Positions 37,586 through 46,467 of a stretch of 47,328 nt of DNA are shown in pieces. Each line of letters begins with the position of its first letter. Position 1 is the first letter of the stretch. This stretch comes from DASUBN01 sp036263155. GTDB lineage: Bacteria > Pseudomonadota > Gammaproteobacteria > Natronospirales > REEB76. The notes below the pieces were generated by a model. That model was given only the letters and a program-made list of their open reading frames with translations. It had not been told where the DNA came from and searched no databases. Location: NCBI GenBank assembly GCA_036263155.1, contig DATAHN010000037.1, positions 1-47,328 of the forward strand, written 5' to 3'. The position numbers and the translations under genes are program-made.

Positions 37586-38687
37586 CAAGCCCGGCACGCT
37601 GGTGGAAGGGCGCGGCTACAATTTCGGCGCCGGCCCGGCGATGCTGCCGACCGAGGTCATGCTGGAGCTGCGAGAGGAGCTCCTCGACTACCGCGGCACC
37701 CACCAGTCGGTGATGGAGATGGGCCACCGCACGCCCATGTTCGAGCCGATCGCCGCCGACTGCGAGGCCACGCTGCGCTCGCTCATGGGCATCTCCGAGG
37801 ACTATGTGGTGCTGTTCCTGCAGGGCGGCGCCGCCACCCAGTTCGGAATGGTGCCCTTGAACCTCGCGCCGGCGCCCGACGGCAAGGCAGACTACGTGGT
37901 CACGGGCCACTGGTCGAACCGTGCCTGGCAGGAAGGGCAGAAGCTCGCCCAGGCGAGCCTCGCCGCCGACGCCAAGGACTCCGATTACAAGGACATCCCG
38001 CCGGTGTCCTCCTGGAAGGTGCGCCAGGACGCCGCCTATCTGCACTACACCGTGAACGAGACCATCGGCGGCGTGGAGTTCCTCTCCATCCCCGAGGTCG
38101 GCGTGCCGCTCGCTGCGGACATGACCTCCATGATCCTGTCGCGGCCGGTGGATGTGGACAAGTACACGCTGATCTACGCCGCGGCCCAGAAGAATCTCGG
38201 TATCGCCGGCCTCACGGTGGTGATAGCGCGGCGCGACAAGTTGAAACCCATCGCGCCCGGCATCCCGACCATGATGGACTACCGCGCCCATGCCGAGCAG
38301 CACTCGATGCTCAATACGCCTTCGGTGTATCCGTGGTACGTGTGCGGCAAGATGCTGCACTGGATCAGGAAGGAAGGCGGCGCTCCGGCCATGGCCGAGC
38401 GCAACAAGCGCAAGGCGGAGTTGCTGTACGCGCGGGTGGACCGTACCGGCTTCTACGTGAACAAGATCGCCAAGCGCGCGCGCTCCATCATGAACGTGCC
38501 GTTCAACTGCGCCGACAAGGCGCTGGAACCCCAGTTCCTGGAAGGCGCGGAGGCCGCGGGCCTGCTCAACCTCAAGGGTCACCGCTTCGCCGGTGGCATG
38601 CGCGCCAGCATGTACAACGCCATGCCGGAAGAGGGTGTACGCGCCCTGATCGCGTTCATGGACGACTTCGAACGCCGTCATGGCTGA
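37566..38687 (+). CDS. serC: Phosphoserine aminotransferase
   Basis: 373 residues (typical 360). It makes phosphoserine from 3-phosphohydroxypyruvate and also serves pyridoxal phosphate synthesis. PLP-binding Lys209 lies in YAAAQKNLGIAGLTVVIA. Other motifs: NFGAGPAMLP, SVMEMGHR, FLQGGAATQFGMVP and the C-terminal HRFAGGMRASMYNAMP. The ATG at 37566 overlaps gyrA by 20 nt; homology begins a few residues later (YNFGAGPA), so the exact start is not certain. It overlaps hisC by 8 nt. Confidence 0.95.
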
Positions 38688-39813
38688 GTTCGACCCGCTC
38701 CAGTTCTGCATGCCGGGCGTGCGGGCGCTGCACCCCTACGAGCCCGGCAAGCCCATCTCGGAGCTCGAGCGCGAGCTCGGCATCACCGGCATCATCAAGC
38801 TCGCCTCCAACGAGAACCCGCTGGGCACCTCGCCCAAGGCGCTGGTGGCGATGCGCGCCGCGCTGGACGACACTGCGCTCTATCCCGACGGCAACGCCTT
38901 CGCGCTCAAGCGCGCGCTGGCGGAGCACCACGGCACCGGCACCGCGAACATCCTGGTGGCGACGGGCTCCGACCACATCCTGGAGATGGTGGCGCGGGCA
39001 TTCCTGGGTGCCGACCGCTCGGCGGTGATCTCCCGCTACGGCTTCGCGGTGTACTCCATCGTGTCCCAGGCGGCTGGCGCGGAACTGATCGTCGCCGATG
39101 CGTTGCCGGCGGACCATCCGAAGCAGCCTTACGGCCACGACGCGGCGAAGATGGCGGCGGACATCCGCCCGGATACCCGCGTGGTTTTCATCGCCAACCC
39201 CAATAACCCCACCGGCACGTGGCTGGACAAGCGCGAGCTCACCACGCTCTTGGAGAAGGTGCCGAAGGACTGCCTGGTGCTGCTGGACGAGGCTTACTTC
39301 GAGTTCGCCTCGGACTTCACGCCGGACTACCCGGACGGCAGTGCCCTGCTGGCGCGCTTCCCGAACCTCATCGTGATGCGCACCTTCTCCAAGATCTATG
39401 GCCTCGCCGGCGCACGCGTCGGGTACGCGCTCGCGCACCCGAAGCTGGTGGAACTCCTGAACCGCGTGCGCCTCTCGTTCAACCCCAATAGCATCGGCCA
39501 GGTGGGTGCCGTCGCGGCGCTGGGCGACCAGGAGCACATCCGCGAGACCCTCGAGCTCAACCGCACGGAATTGCCGAAGCTGGACGCCGGTCTAAAAGCC
39601 ATGGGCCTCAAGACCATCCCCTCCATCTGCAACTTCGTCACCGTGGACGTAGGCCGCCCCGGCCGCGCCGTGTTCCAGGCGCTGCTCAAGGAGGGCGTGA
39701 TCGTGCGTCCCCTGGACGGCTACGGCATGCCGGACCACCTGCGCATCAGCATCGGGCTCGCGGAACAGAACACGCGCCTCCTCACGTCCCTGAAGAAGGT
39801 CCTCGGCGCCTGA
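38680..39813 (+). CDS. hisC: Histidinol-phosphate aminotransferase (HisC2 type)
   Basis: 377 residues, class I/II fold PLP aminotransferase. Lys238 in TFSKIYGLAGARVGY binds PLP. LASNENPLG, FIANPNNPTGT and VLLDEAYFEFA are clear, and the substrate phosphate contact is in the final HLRISIGL. Genes of this type in a gyrA-serC-aroA cluster are often second copies (HisC2) that may also act on aromatic amino acids; other his genes are not visible here. It overlaps serC by 8 nt and is followed 2 nt later by aroA. Confidence 0.93.
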   Translation: MAEFDPLQFCMPGVRALHPYEPGKPISELERELGITGIIKLASNENPLGTSPKALVAMRAALDDTALYPDGNAFALKRALAEHHGTGTANILVATGSDHILEMVARAFLGADRSAVISRYGFAVYSIVSQAAGAELIVADALPADHPKQPYGHDAAKMAADIRPDTRVVFIANPNNPTGTWLDKRELTTLLEKVPKDCLVLLDEAYFEFASDFTPDYPDGSALLARFPNLIVMRTFSKIYGLAGARVGYALAHPKLVELLNRVRLSFNPNSIGQVGAVAALGDQEHIRETLELNRTELPKLDAGLKAMGLKTIPSICNFVTVDVGRPGRAVFQALLKEGVIVRPLDGYGMPDHLRISIGLAEQNTRLLTSLKKVLGA

Positions 39814-39815
39814 GC

Positions 39816-41132
39816 ATGGCACCGCGGCTGGACTACACGGTCACGCCGGGCGGCTCGCTGCAGGGGAAGCTGCGGCTGCCGGGCGACAAGTCCATCTCCC
39901 ACCGCGCGCTCATGCTGGGCGCCATCGCCGAGGGCGACACCGAGATCGAGGGATTCCTCACGGGCGCTGACTGCCTGGCGACACTCGCGGCGATCCGCGC
40001 CATGGGCGTGCAGGTGGACGAGCGCAGTCCTTCGCGTCTCGTGGTGCATGGGCGCGGCCTGCACGGCCTCAAGGCGCCCCCCAAGCCCATCGACCTCGGC
40101 AACTCCGGCACCGCCATGCGCCTCTTCATGGGCCTCCTGGCGGGACAGGGTTTCGAGGCCACCCTCATCGGCGACGAGTCGCTGAGCAAGCGGCCCATGA
40201 AGCGCGTGATCCATCCGCTCATGGCTATGGGCGCCAGCATCGAGTCGCGCAACGGCTTCGCACCCATCACGCTGCACGCCATCAAGCCATTGGAACCGGC
40301 GCGCCACGTGCTCAAGATCGCCAGCGCCCAGGTGAAGTCGGCGCTCTTGCTGGCGGGCCTCTACGCAGGCGGCTACACCTGGCTCAAGGAATCCGGCCCG
40401 AGCCGCGACCATACCGAGCGCATGCTGCACAGCTTCGGCGTGCACGTGCTGCGCGAGAGCGGCTGGCTGGGTGTCCACGGCGGCGAGACCCTGCGCGGCA
40501 CGCGCATAGAAGTACCGGCTGACCTGTCCTCGGCGGCGTTCTTCATGGTGGGCGCGGCCATGACGCCCGGCAGCAAGCTCGTCTTGGAGGGCGTGGGTGT
40601 GAACCCGACCCGCGACGGCGTGATCCGCATCCTGCGTCTCATGGGCGCCCACATCGAAATCCACCACTCGCGACTGGGCGGCGGCGAACCGGCGGCGGAC
40701 ATCCTGGTGCAGGGCGGCAGGCTGCGCGGCATCGATGTCACCTCTGAGCTCGTGGCGCTCGCCATCGACGACATCCCCGCGGTGCTGGTGGCGGCGGCCT
40801 GCGCCGAGGGCATCACCCGCGTGCACGGCGCCGGCGAGCTCCGGGTGAAGGAGAGCGACCGGCTGCAGGCGATGCAGGCGGGCCTCGAGGCTCTGGGCGT
40901 GACCGTGAACTCGGGTCCTGACTACATCAACGTGAACGGCACGCCGCGCCTCAAGGGCGCCGAGATCCGGAGCGAAGGCGACCATCGCATCGCCATGGCC
41001 TTCGCCATGGCGGGCCTGCGCACCGAGGGCCCGTTGCGGGTGCAGGACTGCGCGAACGTGGATACCTCGTTCCCGGGTTTCGTCGCCATGGCCCGGGAGG
41101 CCGGCTTGCAGATCACGGAGCAGCGGGCATGA
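39816..41132 (+). CDS. aroA: 3-phosphoshikimate 1-carboxyvinyltransferase (EPSP synthase)
   Basis: 438 residues. It joins PEP to shikimate 3-phosphate in the pathway to chorismate. N-terminal LPGDKSISHRALMLG, LGNSGTAMRLFMGLL, SLSKRPMKRVI and ASAQVKSALLLAGL with RDHTERMLHSFG identify it; the C-terminal lobe has GAGELRVKESDRLQAM and DHRIAMAFA. The order of motifs follows the Bacillus/Agrobacterium branch (often called class II) rather than the E. coli branch. The Gly in NSGTAM is kept, unlike the NAAT of the tolerant enzymes. Overlaps cmk by 4 nt (ATGA). Confidence 0.96.
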   Translation: MAPRLDYTVTPGGSLQGKLRLPGDKSISHRALMLGAIAEGDTEIEGFLTGADCLATLAAIRAMGVQVDERSPSRLVVHGRGLHGLKAPPKPIDLGNSGTAMRLFMGLLAGQGFEATLIGDESLSKRPMKRVIHPLMAMGASIESRNGFAPITLHAIKPLEPARHVLKIASAQVKSALLLAGLYAGGYTWLKESGPSRDHTERMLHSFGVHVLRESGWLGVHGGETLRGTRIEVPADLSSAAFFMVGAAMTPGSKLVLEGVGVNPTRDGVIRILRLMGAHIEIHHSRLGGGEPAADILVQGGRLRGIDVTSELVALAIDDIPAVLVAAACAEGITRVHGAGELRVKESDRLQAMQAGLEALGVTVNSGPDYINVNGTPRLKGAEIRSEGDHRIAMAFAMAGLRTEGPLRVQDCANVDTSFPGFVAMAREAGLQITEQRA

Positions 41133-41812
41133 GTGTCCCGGTCATCGCCATCGACGGTCCCAGCGGCTCCGGCAAGGGCACCATCGCCCGCGCCGTGGCG
41201 GCGCGCCTGGGTTGGAGTCTCCTGGACAGCGGCGCCCTCTACCGGCTCCTGGCCATCGCGGCGCAGGAGGCGGGTGCGGGCATCGACGCGCCCGCCACGC
41301 TCGGGCAGCTCGCCCGGTCCCTGCGCATCGAGTTCAGCCAGGATGCCGCCGGCGGGGAGCGCATCCTCATGGACGGGAAGGACGTGAGCCTCCAGGTGCG
41401 GGCCGAGGCCACCGGCGAAGCGGCCTCGCGTCTCGCGGTGATCCCGGAGGTCCGCGCGGGCCTCCTGGACCTGCAGCGGGGTTTTCGCCGGGCACCGGGC
41501 CTGGTGGCGGACGGCAGGGACATGGGGACGGTGGTCTTTCCCGACGCCGGGCTCAAGATCTTCCTCACGGCGAGCGTGGCTGAGAGGGCCCAAAGACGTT
41601 ATAACCAGTTGATAGAGAAAGGATTAACTGCTAACCTTGACGGCCTTTTTCGTGACATAAGCGCCCGGGACGAGCGGGATAGGACCCGCGCCATCTCCCC
41701 CCTGGAGCCCGCCGCCGATGCGGTGCGGCTGGATACCACCGGAGTGGGCATCGGCCAGGTGGTGGCACGTGTCATGGAATTGGCCGGCGAGCGCTTGGGG
41801 CTCACCGGTTGA
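41129..41812 (+). CDS. cmk: Cytidylate kinase
   Basis: 227 residues (E. coli 227). It phosphorylates CMP and dCMP. Walker A GPSGSGKGT at 9-17, LDSGALYRLLA, VADGRDMGTVVFPDA and ARDERDRTRAISPLEPAADA are diagnostic. The start overlaps aroA (ATGA). An AT-rich island at about 41586-41665, in the middle of otherwise GC-rich codons, may hold a promoter for rpsA, as in the E. coli cmk-rpsA arrangement. Confidence 0.96.
   Translation: MSVPVIAIDGPSGSGKGTIARAVAARLGWSLLDSGALYRLLAIAAQEAGAGIDAPATLGQLARSLRIEFSQDAAGGERILMDGKDVSLQVRAEATGEAASRLAVIPEVRAGLLDLQRGFRRAPGLVADGRDMGTVVFPDAGLKIFLTASVAERAQRRYNQLIEKGLTANLDGLFRDISARDERDRTRAISPLEPAADAVRLDTTGVGIGQVVARVMELAGERLGLTG
41609..41637 (+). promoter_or_regulatory. 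Candidate rpsA promoter inside cmk
   Basis: -35 TTGATA (41609-41614), 17 bp, -10-like TAACCT (41632-41637), in an AT-rich island within cmk. A nearby TATAAC (41600-41605) and TGACATAAG (41653-41661) are alternatives. The island is striking against the surrounding GC-rich codons. Confidence 0.45.
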
Positions 41813-41929
41813 CGAAGGGCAGGACAGGACGTCCATCGCCCATTTTTTAAACAACCCGTCAGCCCGAAGGATCGGGCGCGGCGCAACAACCACAGGTGCC
41901 CCTCGCGAGGGGGGTGTAAACAACTCAAC
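41813..41929 (+). promoter_or_regulatory. rpsA leader with GGA-loop hairpins (translational control)
   Basis: 117 nt between cmk and rpsA. Three hairpins are separated by AT/A-rich single strands: I, GGAC 41822-41825 with GTCC 41831-41834 and loop AGGAC; II, GCCCGA 41862-41867 with TCGGGC 41872-41877 and loop AGGA; III, CCCCTCGCGAGGGG 41899-41912. There is no SD near the ATG (the preceding 15 nt are GTAAACAACTCAAC-like). This resembles the conserved gammaproteobacterial rpsA leader used for S1 autoregulation. Confidence 0.7.
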
Positions 41930-43609
41930 ATGACCGAATCATTCGCACAACTTTTCGAAGAGAGCATCAGCAAGAAGCAGATGCAGTCAGGGTCGATCCT
42001 CAAGGCCCTGGTGGTGGAAATCCGGCCCGACGTCGTCATCGTCAACGCCGGTCTCAAGTCGGAAGGGGTCATCCCCGCCGAACAGTTTTACAACGAACAG
42101 GGTGAGCTGGAAGTCGCCGTGGGCGACGAGGTCGAAGTCGCGCTCGATGCGTTCGAGGACGGCTTCGGCGAGACGCGCCTGTCGCGCGAGAAGGCCAAGC
42201 GTGCCCGTTCGTGGACCCGTCTCGAGGACTCCTTCAACAAGGGCGAGATCGTCAAGGGCTTCATCACCGGCAAGGTGAAGGGCGGCTTCACCGTCGAGAT
42301 CGACGGCGTGCGCGCGTTCCTGCCCGGCTCGCTGGTGGACGTGCGCCCGGTGCGCGACCCCGTGTACCTGGAAGGCAAGGAGCTCGAGTTCAAGGTCATC
42401 AAGCTCGACCAGCGCCGCAACAACGTGGTGGTCTCCCGCCGCGCGGTCGTCGAGCAGGAATACAGCGCCGAGCGCGAAGAGCTGCTCACCAAGCTGCAGG
42501 AAGGCGCGATGGTCAAGGGCGTGGTCAAGAACCTCACCGAGTACGGCGCGTTCGTCGACCTCGGCGGCATCGACGGCCTGCTGCATATCACCGACATGGC
42601 CTGGAAGCGCGTCAAGCACCCGTCCGAGGTGGTTGCCGTGGGCCAGGAGATCGATGTCAAGGTGCTCAAGTTCGACCGCGAGCGCAACCGCGTCTCGCTG
42701 GGCCTGAAGCAGCTGGGCGAGGACCCGTGGGTCGACATCGCGCGCCGCTACCCGAACGGCACCCGCCTGTTCGGCAAGGTCACGAACCTGGCCGACTACG
42801 GCTGCTTCGTGGAGATCGAGCCGGGCGTCGAGGGCCTAGTGCACGTCTCCGAGATGGACTGGACCAACAAGAACATCAACCCGGCCAAGGTCGTCCAGGT
42901 GGGCGACGAGACCGAGGTGATGGTGCTGGACATCGACGAGGAGCGCCGCCGCATCTCGCTCGGCATGAAGCAGTGCAAGCCGAACCCCTGGGACGACTTC
43001 GCCGCCAGCCACGAGAAGGGCGACCGCATCAAGGGCAAGATCAAGTCCATCACGGACTTCGGCATCTTCGTGGGCCTGGACGGCGGCATCGACGGCCTGG
43101 TGCACCTCTCCGACATCTCCTGGGACATGCCGGGCGAAGAGGCGGTACGCAACTACAAGAAGGGCGACGAAGTGGAAGCGGTCGTGCTGGCGGTGGATGC
43201 CGAGCGCGAGCGCATCTCCCTCGGCGTCAAGCAGATGGAGAAGGACCCCTTCTCCAACTTCCTGGCCGACCATCCGAAGGGCAGCATCGTCAAGGGCAAG
43301 GTCACGGCTGTCGACGCCAAGGGCGCCAACGTGGATCTCGGCAACGGCATCGAGGGCTACCTGCGTGCCTCCGAGCTGTCGCGTGACCGCATCGAGGACG
43401 CGCGCACGGTGCTGAAGGAGGGCGACGAGATCGAAGCCCGCTTCACCGGCGTGGACCGCAAGAACCGCACCCTGAGCCTGTCCGTGAAGGCGAAGGAGAT
43501 GCAGGAAGAAGCCCAGGCCATGGAAGACTATGGCCGCGGCGGCCAGGGCGGCACCACCGCCCTCGGCGACCTGCTCAAGGAGCACATGGGCGGTTCCAAG
43601 GAAGACTGA
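41930..43609 (+). CDS. rpsA: 30S ribosomal protein S1
   Basis: 559 residues (E. coli 557) with six S1 (OB-fold) repeats. S1 unfolds mRNA and delivers it to the 30S subunit. The first two degenerate repeats bind the ribosome (FAQLFEESISKKQMQSGSIL, DEVEVALDAFEDGFGETRLS), and repeats 3-6 bind RNA (VKNLTEYGAFVDLGGIDGLL; VTNLADYGCFVEIEPGVEGL; IKSITDFGIFVGLDGGIDGL; VTAVDAKGANVDLGNGIEGY). The tail is Gly/Gln-rich and short. The start has no SD and a structured leader, in line with autogenous control. Upstream cmk and downstream ihfB follow the E. coli order. Confidence 0.98.
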   Translation: MTESFAQLFEESISKKQMQSGSILKALVVEIRPDVVIVNAGLKSEGVIPAEQFYNEQGELEVAVGDEVEVALDAFEDGFGETRLSREKAKRARSWTRLEDSFNKGEIVKGFITGKVKGGFTVEIDGVRAFLPGSLVDVRPVRDPVYLEGKELEFKVIKLDQRRNNVVVSRRAVVEQEYSAEREELLTKLQEGAMVKGVVKNLTEYGAFVDLGGIDGLLHITDMAWKRVKHPSEVVAVGQEIDVKVLKFDRERNRVSLGLKQLGEDPWVDIARRYPNGTRLFGKVTNLADYGCFVEIEPGVEGLVHVSEMDWTNKNINPAKVVQVGDETEVMVLDIDEERRRISLGMKQCKPNPWDDFAASHEKGDRIKGKIKSITDFGIFVGLDGGIDGLVHLSDISWDMPGEEAVRNYKKGDEVEAVVLAVDAERERISLGVKQMEKDPFSNFLADHPKGSIVKGKVTAVDAKGANVDLGNGIEGYLRASELSRDRIEDARTVLKEGDEIEARFTGVDRKNRTLSLSVKAKEMQEEAQAMEDYGRGGQGGTTALGDLLKEHMGGSKED

Positions 43610-43616
43610 TGATGAA

Positions 43617-43650
43617 TCGGCGCCCGCGGTGTCAAATCCGCGGGCGCCGA
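43617..43650. other. Strong stem-loop after rpsA without a T-tract
   Basis: A 13-bp inverted repeat, GC-only except at its outermost T-A pair (TCGGCGCCCGCGG at 43617-43629 with its complement at 43638-43650), with an 8-nt loop, 8 nt after the rpsA stop. There is no T-run on either strand. It may protect the rpsA mRNA 3' end or block exonucleases rather than act as a simple terminator. Confidence 0.6.
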
Positions 43651-43712
43651 CTTCATGACGAAGCGTCAAGAAACGGGGTCAGGGGCTAAACTCGTTCGGC
43701 ACAAGGCAGGGC

Positions 43713-44015
43713 ATGACAAAGTCTGAGCTGATCGAACTGATATCGCGCAAGCAGAGCCACCTCGCCGCCAAGGACATCGAACTGGCGGTGAAGATGGTCC
43801 TGGAGCGCATGAGCACGGCGCTCTCCACGGGCCGGCGCATCGAGATCCGCGGCTTCGGCAGCTTCTCGCTGCACTTCCGCCCGCCGCGCATGGGGCGCAA
43901 CCCCAAGACCGGCGACGCGGTGGCGCTGCCGGGCAAGTACGTGCCGCACTTCAAGCCGGGCAAGGACCTGCGTGACCGTGTCAACAGCGACGAAGATGCC
44001 ACGGCCGAAGCCTGA
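43713..44015 (+). CDS. ihfB: Integration host factor subunit beta
   Basis: 100 residues (E. coli 94). With IHF alpha it bends DNA at specific sites. MTKSELIELISRKQSHLAAK, the beta-arm core RRIEIRGFGSFSLHFRPPRMGRNPKTG with the tip Pro, and VPHFKPGKDLRDRVN match IhfB; the tail is acidic. No strong SD precedes the ATG; GGCAGGGC is the nearest purine-rich element. It lies after rpsA, as in E. coli. Confidence 0.96.
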   Translation: MTKSELIELISRKQSHLAAKDIELAVKMVLERMSTALSTGRRIEIRGFGSFSLHFRPPRMGRNPKTGDAVALPGKYVPHFKPGKDLRDRVNSDEDATAEA

Positions 44016-44043
44016 GCATCCCCGCCGGCGGCGGTGAATCACC

Positions 44044-44337
44044 ATGCTCCGCTGGATCACCCTCATCTCCCTGGTCTCACTGTTCATCGTGGCGCTGTTC
44101 CTGGCCTACGCCAACGGCGCCATGGTGCGGCTCGACTACCTCGTCGGCAGTGACGAAGTGCATCTGTCCTCCGCGCTCCTGGGCGCCGCGGTGCTGGGCT
44201 GGCTGCTCGGCCTCGCCAGCGCCTTCGGCGTGGTGTTCCGCCTGAAGCGCGAGATGCGCCGCCAGCGCCGCAGCCTGGAGGAGGCCGAATCCGAGATCCG
44301 CAACCTGCGCAGCGTGCCGCCCCGCGATGAACGCTAA
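44044..44337 (+). CDS. lapA: Lipopolysaccharide assembly protein A domain protein (LapA)
   Basis: 97 residues with two membrane helices (about 4-24 and 40-63) followed by a basic, coiled-coil C-terminus (LKREMRRQRRSLEEAESEIR). LapA partners with LapB in regulating LpxC turnover and LPS output at the inner membrane. The DUF1049/LapA pattern LAYANGAMVRLDYLVG and LGWLLGL is present. Overlaps lapB by 11 nt, a strong link to that gene. Confidence 0.9.
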   Translation: MLRWITLISLVSLFIVALFLAYANGAMVRLDYLVGSDEVHLSSALLGAAVLGWLLGLASAFGVVFRLKREMRRQRRSLEEAESEIRNLRSVPPRDER

Positions 44338-45541
44338 CGCCGGCGCCATCGCCTTCACGCTGATCGTGGCCGCCGGCTTCGGCGGCTGGTTCCTGGCGCG
44401 CTGGACCCGCGCCGGGCAGCGTCACCTGCCGGCCAAGTTCGCCAGCGCCGAGTACTTCAAGGGCCTGAACTTCCTGCTCAACGAGGAGCCGGAAAAGGCC
44501 ATAGAGGTGTTCATCCGCATGGCCGAGGTGGACTCGGACACGGTGGAGACGCACTTCGCTCTGGGCAGCCTGTTCCGCCGCCGCGGCGAGGCGGACCGCG
44601 CCATCCGCATCCACCAGAACCTGATCGCGCGGCCAAACCTGAGCCGCCAGCACCGCGCCGACGCGCTCTACGAGCTGGCGCAGGATTACCTGCGCGCGGG
44701 CCTCATGGACCGGGCCGAGACCATCCTGCTCGAGCTCCTGGACGCGCCGTCCTATACCGAGCAGGTGCTGCACAGCCTGGTGACGCTGTACGAGATGCAG
44801 CGCGACTGGGAGCAGGCCATTGCCATGCGCAAGCGCCTGGAGTCCCTCACCACCGATCCCGAGAACAAGATCATCGGCCAGTACTACTGCGAGCTGGCGC
44901 AGTCGGCGCTGCTGGCGCAGGACGTGCCGCTCGCCCACAAGTTCCTGAAGAAAGCCCAGTCCCAGGACAAGGACTGCGTGCGTGCGCACCTGATGCTGGC
45001 GCAGATGGCGGAGAACGCCTCCGACTGGGGCGAGAGCCGCCGCCAGTACCAGTCGGTGCTGGAGCACGAGATCCGCTACGCCACGGAGGTGCTGCCGGCG
45101 CTGTCGCGCATGGTGCGCCGCCAGGACGGCGACGGGGTCTTCGAGGAGCTGCTGCAGAAGCTCAAGGACTCTTCCCCGAAGGCGGTGCGCTACATCGGCC
45201 TCGCCGCCATCATGGACGACAGCCTGGACGACCCGCTTTCCCGCGAATGCGTGACCGAGTACCTACGGACCGAGCCGACGCTGCAGGGCCTGTACCAGAT
45301 GCACGCGGCGCTGGCCGCGCGCCACGGCGGCCAGGCGGCTGCCGACGTGGAGCCGCTGCGGGTGGCGGTGCGCAACCTCATGAAGAACGGGCCGCGCTAC
45401 CGCTGCGAGGAGTGCGGCTTCCGCAGCCGTACCCTGTACTGGCAGTGCCCCACCTGCAAGACCTGGGACAGCACCGTGCCGTTCCATGAGGTGCTGCTCT
45501 CCGGCCCCGGCCAGAGCGTGCATCCCAAGCCGATGATCTGA
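44327..45541 (+). CDS. lapB: Lipopolysaccharide assembly protein LapB (YciM)
   Basis: 404 residues (E. coli 389). LapB targets LpxC to FtsH and so sets LPS synthesis. One N-terminal membrane helix (AIAFTLIVAAGFGGWFLARW), then about nine TPR units (AEYFKGLNFLLNEEPEKAIE through the body), then a rubredoxin-like metal domain with C360, C363, C374 and C377 (CEECG, CPTC). All four cysteines are kept, as needed for LapB function in E. coli. Start overlaps lapA by 11 nt. Confidence 0.96.
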   Translation: MNANAGAIAFTLIVAAGFGGWFLARWTRAGQRHLPAKFASAEYFKGLNFLLNEEPEKAIEVFIRMAEVDSDTVETHFALGSLFRRRGEADRAIRIHQNLIARPNLSRQHRADALYELAQDYLRAGLMDRAETILLELLDAPSYTEQVLHSLVTLYEMQRDWEQAIAMRKRLESLTTDPENKIIGQYYCELAQSALLAQDVPLAHKFLKKAQSQDKDCVRAHLMLAQMAENASDWGESRRQYQSVLEHEIRYATEVLPALSRMVRRQDGDGVFEELLQKLKDSSPKAVRYIGLAAIMDDSLDDPLSRECVTEYLRTEPTLQGLYQMHAALAARHGGQAAADVEPLRVAVRNLMKNGPRYRCEECGFRSRTLYWQCPTCKTWDSTVPFHEVLLSGPGQSVHPKPMI

Positions 45542-45564
45542 AGAACCTAAAAGAGGCGAACTCA

Positions 45565-46464
45565 ATGTCCACCCCCCGTATCCGCAAAGCCGTGTTCCCC
45601 GTGGCGGGGCTCGGCACGCGCTTCCTGCCCGCCACCAAGGCTTCTCCCAAGGAAATGCTGCCGGTGGTGGACAAACCGCTGATCCAGTACGCGGTGGAGG
45701 AGGCGGTGCAGGCGGGCGTGGAGGTGCTGGTGTTCGTGACCAGCCGCACCAAGCGGCCCATCGAGGACCACTTCGACAGCGCCTACGAGCTCGAGACCGA
45801 GCTCGCGCGCCGCGGCCGCAAGGCCGAGCTCGAGATGGTGCAGAGCATCGTCCCGCCGCACGTGACTTGCGTCTACATCCGCCAGGCGGAGGCGCTGGGC
45901 CTGGGCCACGCCGTGCTGTGCGCGGAGGCGGCGGTGGGCCATGAGCCGTTCTTCGTGATCCTGGCGGACGACCTCATCGACGGCGGCAAGCGCTCGGCGC
46001 TGCAGCAGATGGCAGACGTGTACGCCAAGCACCAGTCCAGCGTGGTGGGCATCGAGCGGGTGCAGCCCGATGAGACCCACCGCTACGGCATCATCAGCCC
46101 CAAGGACGCAGGCCCGCGCCTGCACCAGGTGCAGGCCATCGTGGAGAAGCCCAAGCCTGAGGTCGCGCCCTCGAGACTGGGCGTGGTGGGACGCTACATC
46201 CTCACGCCGCGCATCTTCGAGCTCATCAAGAGCACCGGCCGCGGCGCCGGCAACGAGATCCAGCTCACCGACGCCATCGCGGCGCTGCTGGAGTTCGAGA
46301 AGGTCTACGGCTACGAGTTCGAGGGCGTGCGCTACGACTGCGGCAGCAAGCTCGGCTACCTGCGCGCCACCGTGGAGTTCGGCCTGAAGCACACCGAGCT
46401 CGGCGACACGTTCCGCGATTACCTGAAGATGATCGGTTCTGACCTCACTTCCGGCAGGAAATAG
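45565..46464 (+). CDS. galU: UTP-glucose-1-phosphate uridylyltransferase
   Basis: 299 residues (E. coli 302). It makes UDP-glucose for LPS, capsule and exopolysaccharide. The nucleotidyltransferase signature is VAGLGTRFLPATKASPKEML with PVVDKPLIQYAVEEA; ILADDLIDGG, VEKPKPEVAPS and GRGAGNEIQLTDAI follow. SD AGAGGCG precedes the ATG. It lies 23 nt after lapB, and a glycosyltransferase gene sits just beyond the SMR gene, which fits surface-polysaccharide synthesis. Confidence 0.97.
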   Translation: MSTPRIRKAVFPVAGLGTRFLPATKASPKEMLPVVDKPLIQYAVEEAVQAGVEVLVFVTSRTKRPIEDHFDSAYELETELARRGRKAELEMVQSIVPPHVTCVYIRQAEALGLGHAVLCAEAAVGHEPFFVILADDLIDGGKRSALQQMADVYAKHQSSVVGIERVQPDETHRYGIISPKDAGPRLHQVQAIVEKPKPEVAPSRLGVVGRYILTPRIFELIKSTGRGAGNEIQLTDAIAALLEFEKVYGYEFEGVRYDCGSKLGYLRATVEFGLKHTELGDTFRDYLKMIGSDLTSGRK

Positions 46465-46467
46465 GGG

